A DNA stretch of 22,361 bases from contig DDUX01000078.1 in the NCBI GenBank assembly GCA_002345025.1, positions 6,977 to 29,337 on the forward strand, given 5' to 3'. This DNA is from Candidatus Accumulibacter iunctus. Its GTDB lineage: Bacteria > Pseudomonadota > Gammaproteobacteria > Burkholderiales > Rhodocyclaceae. This document shows, piece after piece, positions 9,485 to 17,025 of the stretch. The notes under the pieces are model-generated. The model was not told the origin of the DNA. It saw nothing but the letters and a program-made list of their open reading frames with translations, and ran no database searches. A program made the position numbers and the translations under genes. Numbering within the stretch: position 1 is the stretch's first letter; each line of letters begins with the position of its first letter.

Positions 9485-10179
9485 CGCAGCCCCCTGGCGA
9501 CGCCGCCTTGGTCGCTGCCGGCGGCCCATTCGATCCGCTCCCAGGCGAGACGCGGATCGAAGGTCGCCGCCATCGCCGCCAGCAGGAAGACCAGTGAACC
9601 GAGGACGAACAGCGCCAGCCCGGGAATGACCGTTGCCAGCTCGGCGATCTTGATCAGCGCGACGAGCACGCCGAGCAGCATGATCTCGATCATGCTCCAT
9701 TCGCGGACGAACTCGTAGCCATGCAACAGCGTCGCCACCCAGTGCGGCGCCGGCGGCCGGCGAACGGCCAGCACCACCAGCAGCAGGCAGGCAATCTGGA
9801 GTGCCGGCGCGATGACGGCGGCGAAGAGGACGAGCATCGCCACCACCTGGGTGCCCTCGCGCCACATCGCGACGACGCCGCCGACGACGGTCGTGAACGC
9901 CTCGCGGCCGGCAACCGAGAGGCCGAGCATCGGCACCACGTTGGCAATCAGCAGCAGGATGGCGGCGGCCAGCGCCAGCGCCAGCGTCCGCTCGAGCGAG
10001 TCCGGCTTGTGTCGCCAGAGCGGCGCCCGGCAGCGCGCGCAGCGCGCCGTTTGGCGCAGCGGCACCAGCGGCAGCCGCTGCAGCAGGTCGCAGTCGGGGC
10101 AGGCCACGAGTCCGCGGTCGGCGACCGCGGCATCAGCGACGGCGGCCCCGGTCGTCGCCGGCCGGCCCGCGTGCGCCAT
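9481..10179 (-). CDS. pqiA: PqiA family inner-membrane protein, first half
   Basis: This 232-residue paralogue of the next gene has a CPDC motif at Cys27/Cys30 and CARC at Cys47/Cys50, forming a rubredoxin-like zinc site. It has hydrophobic helices from about residue 64, with the signature VREWSMIEIMLLGVLVALIK and a terminal TFDPRLAWERIEW. Together the two genes make the equivalent of full-length PqiA. The start at 10179 is favoured by a GGGAGAG ribosome binding site eight bases upstream; a longer frame opens 24 codons earlier but overlaps the DUF4239 gene and lacks homology. It ends with a 4-bp ATGA overlap into the second half. Confidence 0.9.
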   Translation of the reverse strand: MAHAGRPATTGAAVADAAVADRGLVACPDCDLLQRLPLVPLRQTARCARCRAPLWRHKPDSLERTLALALAAAILLLIANVVPMLGLSVAGREAFTTVVGGVVAMWREGTQVVAMLVLFAAVIAPALQIACLLLVVLAVRRPPAPHWVATLLHGYEFVREWSMIEIMLLGVLVALIKIAELATVIPGLALFVLGSLVFLLAAMAATFDPRLAWERIEWAAGSDQGGVARGLR

Positions 10180-10201
10180 CAGTCCGCTCTCCCGCTGGTC
10201 G

Positions 10202-10945
10202 TCATGGCGCCAGTTGCTGCAGGACGGCGCGCAGCGGTGCATCGGAAACACCGATCACCCCGTGATAGGGCTGATCCATCTCGAGGATCAGGAAGATCGC
10301 TGCCGCGATCGACAGCGCCACCAGCAGGTTGACCGCCATGATCGTCCGGCTGACCGCTGCGAAGAGGTTGATGCCGAAGCAGATGATCACCAGCCAGAGG
10401 AGCAGCACGGTGAGCAGCGGGATCGTCGTCGTGCTGCTGCTCTGGCTGCTCACGACACCGCCTGCCTGCGCCAGATTGCCGGTGAGCTGCAGCGCCCGCG
10501 CCAGTGCCACCTGCTCTGCCGTACCGGCTGGCGACAGCGCGCGCAGCATCTTCTCCAGCTCGTGGCAGCCACGGCCACCGCTCTCCGGCAACGCGCGATG
10601 CTCCCACAGGCGGGCGATCTCGGCCGAAACCAGCGCGTGCAAACGGGCACGCGCCGGGTCGCCTGCCGGACCGAGTTCGCGCAGGTTGGCGTCGAGTTGC
10701 ATGATCTGTGCCGCCGCCGCCTCGATCTCGCGTGAAACGGCGTCGAAAGACTGCATCTTCGAGGAAATGATCAGGCTCATCAGCAGCGCCGCCAGTGTTG
10801 ACAGGAAGCCGATACCGATGCGCACCATCCATTTGGTGTCCTCGTCGAGATGGCGGCCGGGCAGCCGGTCGCGCAGGAGGGTGCCGGCGAGCGCACCGCC
10901 GAGCACCGCCAGCGCAACGAGGGGAGCGATGACGAAGGGGTTCAT
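10202..10945 (-). CDS. DUF4239 (bestrophin-like) membrane protein
   Basis: This 247-residue protein has the layout of the DUF4239 family: two N-terminal transmembrane helices (about 3-23 and 42-62), a soluble helical middle, then two helices (175-195 and 203-221) and the family ending LEMDQPYHGVIGVSDAPLR. The function is unknown; distant similarity to bestrophin anion channels has been proposed for the family. It lies 22 bp before the first pqiA gene on the same strand, so it is probably the first gene of the pqi operon and may share a role at the inner membrane. The ribosome binding site is weak. Confidence 0.85.
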   Translation of the reverse strand: MNPFVIAPLVALAVLGGALAGTLLRDRLPGRHLDEDTKWMVRIGIGFLSTLAALLMSLIISSKMQSFDAVSREIEAAAAQIMQLDANLRELGPAGDPARARLHALVSAEIARLWEHRALPESGGRGCHELEKMLRALSPAGTAEQVALARALQLTGNLAQAGGVVSSQSSSTTTIPLLTVLLLWLVIICFGINLFAAVSRTIMAVNLLVALSIAAAIFLILEMDQPYHGVIGVSDAPLRAVLQQLAP

Positions 10946-11267
10946 CTGCCGCAGCGCCGGCGCTGCGGGCGGACACCCCGCAGGGTGCGGTGGATCATCG
11001 TCTGGTCATGGCTGGTCACGCGCTCTCCTTCTCGCAGCCTGGCGCACCGGCAGTGGCTGCCGCCGGCCGGCGCCTGCCCGGCAGTCGCCGGCCAAGGCCG
11101 ATTCTACTCCGTTGCCGGGCTGTGCTGGCTGCCGCCGTGCCAAACGGACGCCACTTCGCGGCGGCTGCCGCGAGGCGGCGCCGCAGGCGCCGAGCGCCCG
11201 TAAGCTTTCGCCCCGGCCGGCGACCAATCGGCTACCATCCCGACCCACCTGCCCTGGAGCACGCCGC
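10946..11267. other. Divergent intergenic region
   Basis: About 320 bp separate the minus-strand DUF4239/pqi operon from the plus-strand phosphonate-type transporter operon, so both promoters should lie here. Minus-strand TAGAAT at 11106-11101 and plus-strand TACCAT at 11233-11238 are candidate -10 elements, neither with a convincing -35. No pho box is recognisable by eye. No gene is seen. Confidence 0.4.
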
Positions 11268-12146
11268 ATGCACCGCCGTACCCTGCTGCAACGATTGTCC
11301 GCCGCCCTCCTCCTGCTCGCCGGCCTAGTCGCTCCGCTACCCGCCGCCGAGCCGCCGCTGCGTCTTGGCGTCGGCCTCTTCCAGCCGGACCGCGAGAAGA
11401 ACGACGCCACCTACCGGCCGCTCGCCGAGTTCCTGGCGCAGCGGCTGGCGCGACCGGTCGAGCTGCGCACCGTCGATAGCTGGGAAGGACTCGCCAAGTC
11501 GCTCGCCAACGGCGAAACCGACATCGCGCTGCTCGGACCCTGGGGCTACGTTCTCGCCAACCATGAGGCCGGCGCGCAGGCCGTCGCGACCATCCTCTAC
11601 GACGGCAAACCCGAGTACCTTGCGATCATGATCACCCATCCGGCGTCGGGAATCTCGTCGCCGGCCGACCTCAAGGGCAGAACCTTCGCTTTCGGCGACA
11701 AGGGTTCGACCTCCGGCTACCTGATCCCGCTGCACTACTTCATGCAGCAGGGGATCGATCCGGCGCGCCACTTCGGGCGCGTCCTGCACACCTCGCACCA
11801 GGCGATCGAGAAGCAGGTCAGCGAGCGCGTGCTCGATGCCGGCGCCGACTACAACCGCAACCGCAACGCGATGATCGAACAGCGGCTGATCCGGGCCGAG
11901 GACTCGAAGATCATCTGGACCTCAGCGCCGCTGCCGAACGACGCCGTCGCCGTGAACAGCAGCCTGGCCAACGATGCCGCCTTCATCCGCCGGCTGCGCG
12001 ACGCGCTGGCCGACGTCGGGCCGGCACTGAAGGCGCAGCCGAAGCTGCTGCCGGCGCATTACACGGGTTTCGTCGCCACCGACAATGCGTTCTACAAGCC
12101 GATCCGTGACGCCGGACTGGCGACCGGCAAGCTGCGCCCGAAGTGA
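11268..12146 (+). CDS. phnD: Phosphonate/phosphite-type ABC transporter substrate-binding protein
   Basis: This 292-residue periplasmic protein has a signal peptide (MHRRTLLQRL, hydrophobic 11-22, likely cleavage after PLPAA at about residue 27). The mature region matches the PhnD/PtxB type: LRLGVGLFQPDREKND, then ETDIALLGPWGYVLA, ISSPADLKGRTFAFGDKGSTSG and a central domain with ALADVGPALKAQPKLLP near the end. It would capture phosphonate, phosphite or a related phosphorus oxyanion. The start is set by the signal peptide and a CTGGAGC ribosome binding site; the frame is open far upstream without homology. It overlaps the permease gene start (GTGA). The substrate cannot be read from sequence, and no C-P lyase or phosphite dehydrogenase gene is in the window. 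Confidence 0.9.
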   Translation: MHRRTLLQRLSAALLLLAGLVAPLPAAEPPLRLGVGLFQPDREKNDATYRPLAEFLAQRLARPVELRTVDSWEGLAKSLANGETDIALLGPWGYVLANHEAGAQAVATILYDGKPEYLAIMITHPASGISSPADLKGRTFAFGDKGSTSGYLIPLHYFMQQGIDPARHFGRVLHTSHQAIEKQVSERVLDAGADYNRNRNAMIEQRLIRAEDSKIIWTSAPLPNDAVAVNSSLANDAAFIRRLRDALADVGPALKAQPKLLPAHYTGFVATDNAFYKPIRDAGLATGKLRPK

Positions 12147-13039
12147 GCCACGCAGCCGGCATGACGCAGGCGACCGGGCGACCGGGCGGTGGCCGGTCGG
12201 GTTTTGTCGCGCTCGGCGTCGGCTACCTGCTACTGATCCTCGCCTGCCTGTGGACCCTCGCCGCCAGCGGCGACCTCAGCGGCGGCCGCAACCCGCTCGC
12301 CAACCTGCAGAAAACCGTCGGCGAATTTGCCTCGCCGAGCTTCCTCGACCTCTGGTTCGGCAACCCGCGCCTCGAGTACCGCAGCGACGACGGCAGCCTG
12401 CTGCGCGTCGAGGACCGGCGCGCCGTCGAGGCAGACTTTCTCGGCGAACTCGGGCGGGCGAGCTGGACGACCTTCCGCATCGCCACCCTCGGCTCGCTGC
12501 TCGGCGCCCTGCTGGCGCTGCCGCTGGCGGTGCTGACGGCGCGCAACCTCGGCGCACCGCGCGCCGCCGCCTGGCTCGCCAAGGCCGCGCTCGACGCTGC
12601 GCGCTCGATCCACACCCTGGTCTTCGGCCTCGTCCTCGTCGGCATCGTCGGCCTCGGACCGACCGCCGGCATCCTCGCCATCGCGCTGCATTCTTCGGGC
12701 ACCTACGGCAAGCTCTTCGCCGAATCGATCGAGAGCCTCGACATGGCGGCGATCGACGCCGTGCGCAGCGTCGGCGCGAGTCCGCTGCAGGTCTTCTTCA
12801 ACGCCGTCTGGCCGTCGGTCTTGCCGCAGTTCGTCTCCAGCCACCTCTACGTCTGGGAGTTCAACATCCGCGACTCGACGATCCTCGGCATCGTCGGCGC
12901 CGGTGGTCTCGGCATGCTGATCAGCGAAGCATGCGCGCTCTTCCAGTGGGGACGGCTGTCGACGATCCTGATCGTCGTCGTCCTGCTCGTCGCCTCGTTC
13001 GACGCGCTCAGCCGGCGGATCAGGAAGGCGCTGCTGTGA
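12143..13039 (+). CDS. phnE: Phosphonate-type ABC transporter permease
   Basis: This 298-residue inner-membrane permease matches the PhnE family. It has an N-terminal helix (about 23-41), a periplasmic stretch typical of the family (residues 50-105) and about five further helices. The ATPase-coupling EAA-like region is visible as AAIDAVRSVGASPLQVFFNAVWPSVLPQF. FNIRDSTILGIVGAGGLGMLI is a strong family signature. The GTG at 12143 overlaps the TGA of the binding-protein gene; an ATG six codons later (12161) is an alternative. It is followed by the ATPase gene with another GTGA overlap. Confidence 0.92.
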   Translation: MSHAAGMTQATGRPGGGRSGFVALGVGYLLLILACLWTLAASGDLSGGRNPLANLQKTVGEFASPSFLDLWFGNPRLEYRSDDGSLLRVEDRRAVEADFLGELGRASWTTFRIATLGSLLGALLALPLAVLTARNLGAPRAAAWLAKAALDAARSIHTLVFGLVLVGIVGLGPTAGILAIALHSSGTYGKLFAESIESLDMAAIDAVRSVGASPLQVFFNAVWPSVLPQFVSSHLYVWEFNIRDSTILGIVGAGGLGMLISEACALFQWGRLSTILIVVVLLVASFDALSRRIRKALL

Positions 13040-13899
13040 AGGCGCTGCCCGCTGTCACCCCTGCCGCCGGCAGCCTCGAGACACCCGTCATCGAGCTGCG
13101 CGGGCTGCGCTGCACGCTCGGCGAGCGAACGCTGCTGACGATCGACTCGCTGGCGATACGCGCTGGCGAGCGCGTCGCTGTCGTCGGCCACAATGGCGCC
13201 GGCAAGTCGACGCTGCTCAAGCTCCTCGGCGGCTTCATCACGCCGACGCAGGGAAGCGTCCGCGTCCTCGGGCAGCCGCTGGCGCAGTTGCCGCAGGCCG
13301 GGCTGCGGCAACTGCGCCGCGACGTCGGCCAGGTCATGCAGGGGCTGCACCTCGTCCCTCGCCTGTCGGCGCTCGACAACGTCCTCGTCGGCTGCCTCGG
13401 ACGGGTCGGCGGCTGGCGGAGCTGGACGCGTTTCTTTCCCGCGAACGAGGCCGCCGCCGCCCGCCAGGCGCTGGACGCAGTCGGCCTCGGAGACCGCTGC
13501 GCGACACGCGCCGATCGCCTCTCCGGCGGCGAGCGGCAGAAGGTGGCGATCGCCCGCCTGCTGCTGCAGCGGCCACGCCTGATCCTCGCCGACGAGCCGA
13601 CGGCGGCACTCGACCCGGCGGCAGCCGGCGAAATCTGCGCGCTGCTGGCGAACACGGCCGGCACGGGTGCCGGCGTGACGCTGCTCAGCGTCGTGCACAG
13701 CCCTGCCCTGCTGCCGCTGCTCTGCGAGCGCGTCATCGGCCTCGCCAATGGCCGCATCGTTTTCGACCTGCCGCTGGCGGCAGTCGGCGACGACGAGCTC
13801 GCCCGCCTCTATCACGCGCCGGCTCTGCCGCGACCACTGCCCGCAGCGGACGCGACTAGTGCTGTACAACGGGCGCCAGCGCTGGACGGCGGCGCGTGA
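13036..13899 (+). CDS. phnC: Phosphonate-type ABC transporter ATP-binding protein with foreign C-terminus
   Basis: This 287-residue ATPase has all ABC motifs: Walker A GHNGAGKST (51-59), Q-loop near Gln99-Gln102, signature LSGGERQ (162-168), Walker B LILADE (182-187) and H-loop His221. RVGGWRSWTRFFP at 123-135 is typical of PhnC. It energises the importer encoded just upstream. The GTG start overlaps the permease stop. The recognisable domain ends near LARLYHA (255-261). The last 13 or so codons (about 13856-13899) are the 5' end of the truncated Rpn-family sequence read in another frame, so the native stop codon was lost at a deletion or insertion junction. The effect is a short foreign tail; catalysis should be preserved. 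Confidence 0.9.
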   Translation: MKALPAVTPAAGSLETPVIELRGLRCTLGERTLLTIDSLAIRAGERVAVVGHNGAGKSTLLKLLGGFITPTQGSVRVLGQPLAQLPQAGLRQLRRDVGQVMQGLHLVPRLSALDNVLVGCLGRVGGWRSWTRFFPANEAAAARQALDAVGLGDRCATRADRLSGGERQKVAIARLLLQRPRLILADEPTAALDPAAAGEICALLANTAGTGAGVTLLSVVHSPALLPLLCERVIGLANGRIVFDLPLAAVGDDELARLYHAPALPRPLPAADATSAVQRAPALDGGA

Positions 13900-14533
13900 C
13901 GTCGGCGAACTCATCCAACCGTTGCCGGCAAGCCTCAGGCGCTATCATCCGGCGCAACGCTACTTCCTGCTCGAACAGCGCGCGGTCGATGAAGCTCGCC
14001 TGGCCGACACGCAGAACACCGTCGCCGACATCATCCGTCTCGAAACCAGCAGCGTGCCGGCTGACGTGCAACGCGCCGTATCGCGTCTCGCGGGGCACCT
14101 GCGGGGCGCCCAGTACGCCAGCCTGCGACGCGCTTTCGTCGTCTGGATCAACCGGGTGGTCCTGCGGCGCCTGATGCCCGGACAGGAGATACCCGAAGTC
14201 AGGGAACTACAGGAGATCGACACCATGCTTGCCGAAACCGTCGAGGAATGGACCAGACAGTGGAAAGAGGAAGGCCTCCGCCAAGGACTGGAGGATGGCC
14301 TCCGCCAAGGAATGGAGGAAGGCCGACAGAAGGGGCTGCAGCAGGGCCTGCAGCAGGGGCTGCACGAAGGCGAGGCCGCGCTGCTGCGCAAACTCCTCGA
14401 ACGTCGCTACGGCGCCTTGCCGACCTGGGTACGCGACAAGCTCGCGCAGGCCGCTCCTGAACAACTGGAGGCCTGGGCCGTAGAGATCCTCGATGCCCCC
14501 AGCCTCGAAGACGTCTTCCGCGACACGAACTAG
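13856..14533 (+). pseudogene. 5'-truncated Rpn-family (PD-(D/E)XK, transposase_31-like) gene
   Basis: From RLVLYNGRQRW onward this frame matches the middle and C-terminus of Rpn-family recombination-promoting nucleases (PF04754-like): VLYNGRQRWTAARDVGELI, YHPAQRYFLLEQ, a helical segment, then the characteristic EEGxRQG repeats and a C-terminal DUF4351-like helix pair (LLRKLLERRYGALP). The whole N-terminal nuclease domain, normally about 120-140 residues with the PD-(D/E)XK site, is missing. The upstream part of the open frame is ABC ATPase sequence out of frame. A GTG at 13859 could in theory start a 224-residue fragment, but it would lack the active site. Best read as a remnant cut by the junction at about 13850-13856. 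Confidence 0.8.
14268..14370 (+). repeat. Short tandem repeats encoding EGLRQGL-type heptads
   Basis: Two copies of a GGCCTCCGCCAAGGA-type unit are followed by repeated CAGCAGGGCCTG units. They encode the charged EGLRQGLEDGLRQGMEEG helix characteristic of Rpn-family proteins. These are in-gene repeats, likely to vary in copy number. Confidence 0.6.
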
Positions 14534-15012
14534 CGAAAGCGGGCGGGCGCTGCCTGCCTGGACTTCGCGCTTCGCGCGCTCAGCCCAACCTGCGGGTGTG
14601 TGAGGCCGGCGGTGCCCGCACACCTCGCTGCCGGACGACGCTTCCGGGCGGCTGCTGCGGCAAGCAGCGATCGCCAATGGACCACCTGCCGCGGCATCCT
14701 GGCACACCCGACAGCGGCGCGCCGGGATTCCCGCTGGCGACGCCGATGAGCATCATCGACGAGGGTCACCGGGACATCGCGTTCATCGGCCTGCACGCTG
14801 CCCTCCTCGGCCTGGAAAATCGTCTCCAGAGGGCGGAACACTTTCTTCAGGTCGTCGTCGCCTCAGATCGGCCCAAGACAGCATGGCCGTTCCCGTGGGA
14901 GCAGCCGTTTGCGGACAGAGTTTCCGCCAGGCGACGGGCGCAACTGCGACGCATGTCGCAACGCCGCCGCACCCGAAGCTGTACGCCGCAGGCGCCGGCA
15001 TCATTGCAGAGC
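14534..15012. other. Degenerate region without a recognisable gene
   Basis: About 480 bp between the Rpn remnant and the P-loop remnant. Open frames exist on both strands, but none has recognisable motifs or a good ribosome binding site. A minus-strand frame ending at 14530 (starting MFRPLETIFQAEEG) looks less like a shadow than the others, but I cannot assign it. An imperfect hairpin (14595-14602 with 14617-14624) lies just after the Rpn stop, without a T tract. Together with its neighbours, this suggests decayed mobile or defence-type DNA. Confidence 0.45.
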
Positions 15013-15327
15013 ATGGAGCATGACTCCAAAATGGCAACCATGATCGAGCGCATTCTCTCCTCGGCACTTCGCGATGCTCCGGCGAACACTCCCACCGTGG
15101 CGCTGGTCGGACCGCGCGACGCAGGCAAGACGACGCGCGCGCTGGCGCCCTTCGGGGTGCTGGAAGTTGGCGATCGTTCCACCCACGAAGACAGCGACCG
15201 GGTCGCCACGCAGGTGCAGGCGATTCCGCTGGCCGCGCTTGCCCGGGAACTGAGGCTGGCGTGCGCGGCGACGCCAGCGCTCGCCGCAACGGGTTCATCG
15301 ACCGGCGCCTCGCGCCGCCGGCGATGA
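15013..15327 (+). pseudogene. P-loop ATPase remnant (AAA_14/DUF4143-like)
   Basis: About 104 codons encode MIERILSSALRDAP, then TVALVGPRDAGKTTRAL, a Walker A motif in the context typical of the AAA_14 ATPases that carry a C-terminal DUF4143 domain (normally 380-420 residues). After the Walker motif the frame goes straight to GVLEVGDRS and QAIPLAAL, which resembles the extreme C-terminus of such proteins, so the middle (about 280 residues) appears deleted. The frame's TGA overlaps the ATG of the next gene. Possible starts are ATG 15013 or 15031. It is unlikely to be functional. Confidence 0.55.
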
Positions 15328-16280
15328 CGAAGACTGCCGGCCGCGTCTGCCCGCTCGCCTACCGCTATGGCGCCGCCGCACTGGCGGGTGCGCCCGAGCG
15401 GGTGGTCGACACCCTCTACGTCGTCGGCGGCCTGTACGGCAACCTGCCGGCGCTGGCGCGCGTCAGCGCCCTGTTCGCCGCCGAACGTGGCAGCGCGGCG
15501 CTCTGTTTCAACGGCGATTTCAACTGGTTCAACGTCGACGACGCCAGCTTCGTCGCGATCAATGCGGCGGTCCTCGCCAGCGACGCAATCGTCGGCAACG
15601 TCGAGGCCGAACTCGGCGCACCGGACGCCGGTGCCGGCTGCGGCTGCGGCTATCCGGAATCGGTCGACGACGCCGTCGTCGAGCGCTCGAACCACATCCA
15701 CGCGCTCCTGCAGGCGACCGCCACACGCCATCCGGCGATCGTCGGGCACCTGGCGAAGCTGCCGATGTTCGCCCGCTACCGGGTCGGAGAGACGGCGGTT
15801 GGCGTCGTGCACGGCGACGCCGATTCGCTGGCCGGCTGGCGCTTCGCTGCCGCCGCGCTCGACGACGCCGGCAATCGGCAGTGGATCGACGAGGCGTTCG
15901 CCGCCGCCGCGGTCGATGTCTTCGCCAGCACGCACACCTGCCTGCCGGCGCTGCGCTCGTTCGGCGGCGGCCGCCGGCCGCGCATCGTCATCAACAACGG
16001 CGCGGCGGGGATGCCCAACTTCGCCGGCGAGCCGGATGGGCTGCTGACCCGCATCGCGCTCGCGCCGTCGCCGCACCCGACGCTCTACGGCCTGCGTGCG
16101 GCCGGACTGCATGTCGACGCGCTGCCGATCGCCTTCGACAGCGCGCGCTGGCAGGAGCAGTTTCTCGCCAACTGGCCACCTGGCTCGGCTGCCTGGTTGT
16201 CGTACTTCGAGCGCATCCGCAACGGGCCGCCGTTCAGCCGGCAGCAGGCGATGCCGCCTGCCAGCGAGCCGCTGGCGTAG
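15324..16280 (+). CDS. Metallophosphoesterase-like protein with altered first metal motif
   Basis: This is a 318-residue protein with the calcineurin-like metallophosphoesterase motif series, but with divergence: VVGGLYGNLPAL at 33-44 stands where D-x-H-GN is normal, followed by FNGDFNWF (62-69), GNVEAEL (91-97; GNHE in most relatives), VVHGDADSLAGW (161-172), STHTCLPAL (202-210) and NNGAAGMPN (224-232). A GCGCGYP cysteine pair at 105-111 is unusual. I recall GGLYGN variants as a conserved subfamily, so this is probably a real gene with a changed metal site, of unknown substrate. The ATG at 15324 is preferred over one 21 codons earlier because homology begins near CPLAYRYG. It overlaps the stop of the P-loop remnant. 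Confidence 0.78.
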   Translation: MTKTAGRVCPLAYRYGAAALAGAPERVVDTLYVVGGLYGNLPALARVSALFAAERGSAALCFNGDFNWFNVDDASFVAINAAVLASDAIVGNVEAELGAPDAGAGCGCGYPESVDDAVVERSNHIHALLQATATRHPAIVGHLAKLPMFARYRVGETAVGVVHGDADSLAGWRFAAAALDDAGNRQWIDEAFAAAAVDVFASTHTCLPALRSFGGGRRPRIVINNGAAGMPNFAGEPDGLLTRIALAPSPHPTLYGLRAAGLHVDALPIAFDSARWQEQFLANWPPGSAAWLSYFERIRNGPPFSRQQAMPPASEPLA

Positions 16281-16301
16281 CCGGGACGAGCCGCAGCGGC
16301 C

Positions 16302-16916
16302 TCAGCCGCCGCTACCGAGGATGCGGGCGATCTGGTCGAAGAACAGGCAATAGACGGCGATCGGCAATGGCAGGCCGAGCAGCGTCCCGCTGAGGTAGGC
16401 GCGGAAGGGGATTCCCGACAGGCCGAGGGCGACGTTGAGCGCCGGCATCGTCTGGAACATCAGGCGCAGTCCCGCGACCGCCAGCTCAGGCGAAGAATCG
16501 AGCTGCGCGAAGAGCCGCCGCGCCCACGGCTGGTGGAATTCCCGCAGCGCGTTGCCGCCGATCTGGCGGACGACGAGGAAGGTCGCGGCGCACGCGGTGG
16601 CGGCGGCGAGATAGGTGAGCACGCCGCCGTGCGCCGGTCCGAGGGCCACCACCGCCGCCGCCAGGAAGAGCCAGCCGGGAACCTGCAGCAGGTTGCCGAG
16701 CGCGAACAGGCCGACGTAGATCAGGAAGCCCCACACCGGGTGCAGCAGCAGGCGCTGCCGGATCGCCTCGACGCTGAAATGCTCGCCGACCCCGAGCAGC
16801 GCGAAGCCGGCGACGAGCAGCGTCAGGAAGCCGACGACGGCCAGCAGGCGGCCATGCCGCACGAGCAAGGCGCGGCCGCGCTGGCCGGCAGTCACCGTCG
16901 CCGCGCCGGCAGCCAC
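16302..16916 (-). CDS. TVP38/TMEM64 family (VTT domain) inner-membrane protein
   Basis: This 204-residue membrane protein has about five hydrophobic segments. The VTT-type core has YVGLFALGNLLQVPGWLFLAAAVVALGP in the middle, a GLRLMFQTMPALNVALGLSGI segment and IPFRAYLSGTLLGLPL. The family relates to DedA proteins and eukaryotic TMEM41/VMP1 scramblases and is linked to lipid movement across the inner membrane; a specific role here is unknown. It lies downstream of msrB on the same strand with a 109-bp gap. A second VTT domain occurs in the fusion protein at 19999-22149. The start at 16916 has no strong ribosome binding site. Confidence 0.87.
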   Translation of the reverse strand: MAAGAATVTAGQRGRALLVRHGRLLAVVGFLTLLVAGFALLGVGEHFSVEAIRQRLLLHPVWGFLIYVGLFALGNLLQVPGWLFLAAAVVALGPAHGGVLTYLAAATACAATFLVVRQIGGNALREFHQPWARRLFAQLDSSPELAVAGLRLMFQTMPALNVALGLSGIPFRAYLSGTLLGLPLPIAVYCLFFDQIARILGSGG

Positions 16917-17025
16917 GCCAGGCAGCGGTGATCAACGGCGGCAGCGGCCGGCCACAGCGCCGAACTGGCCGCGCAACCACCGCCGGCCGCGCGGCATGCA
17001 TCCCGCCACCGGCGAATGCTCGGGC

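Noticed and set aside
10329..12146. 605-residue binding protein with long N-terminal extension
   Set aside because: The extension is antisense to DUF4239 and intergenic sequence. A signal peptide and ribosome binding site mark the start at 11268.
12085..13899. 604-residue fusion of permease-region frame with the ABC ATPase
   Set aside because: The upstream portion is the permease gene in another frame. The ATPase starts at the GTG at 13036, overlapping the permease stop.
14268..14370. CRISPR-like array
   Set aside because: The repeats are contiguous, in frame and encode the Gln/Gly/Glu heptads of an Rpn-type protein; there are no spacers.
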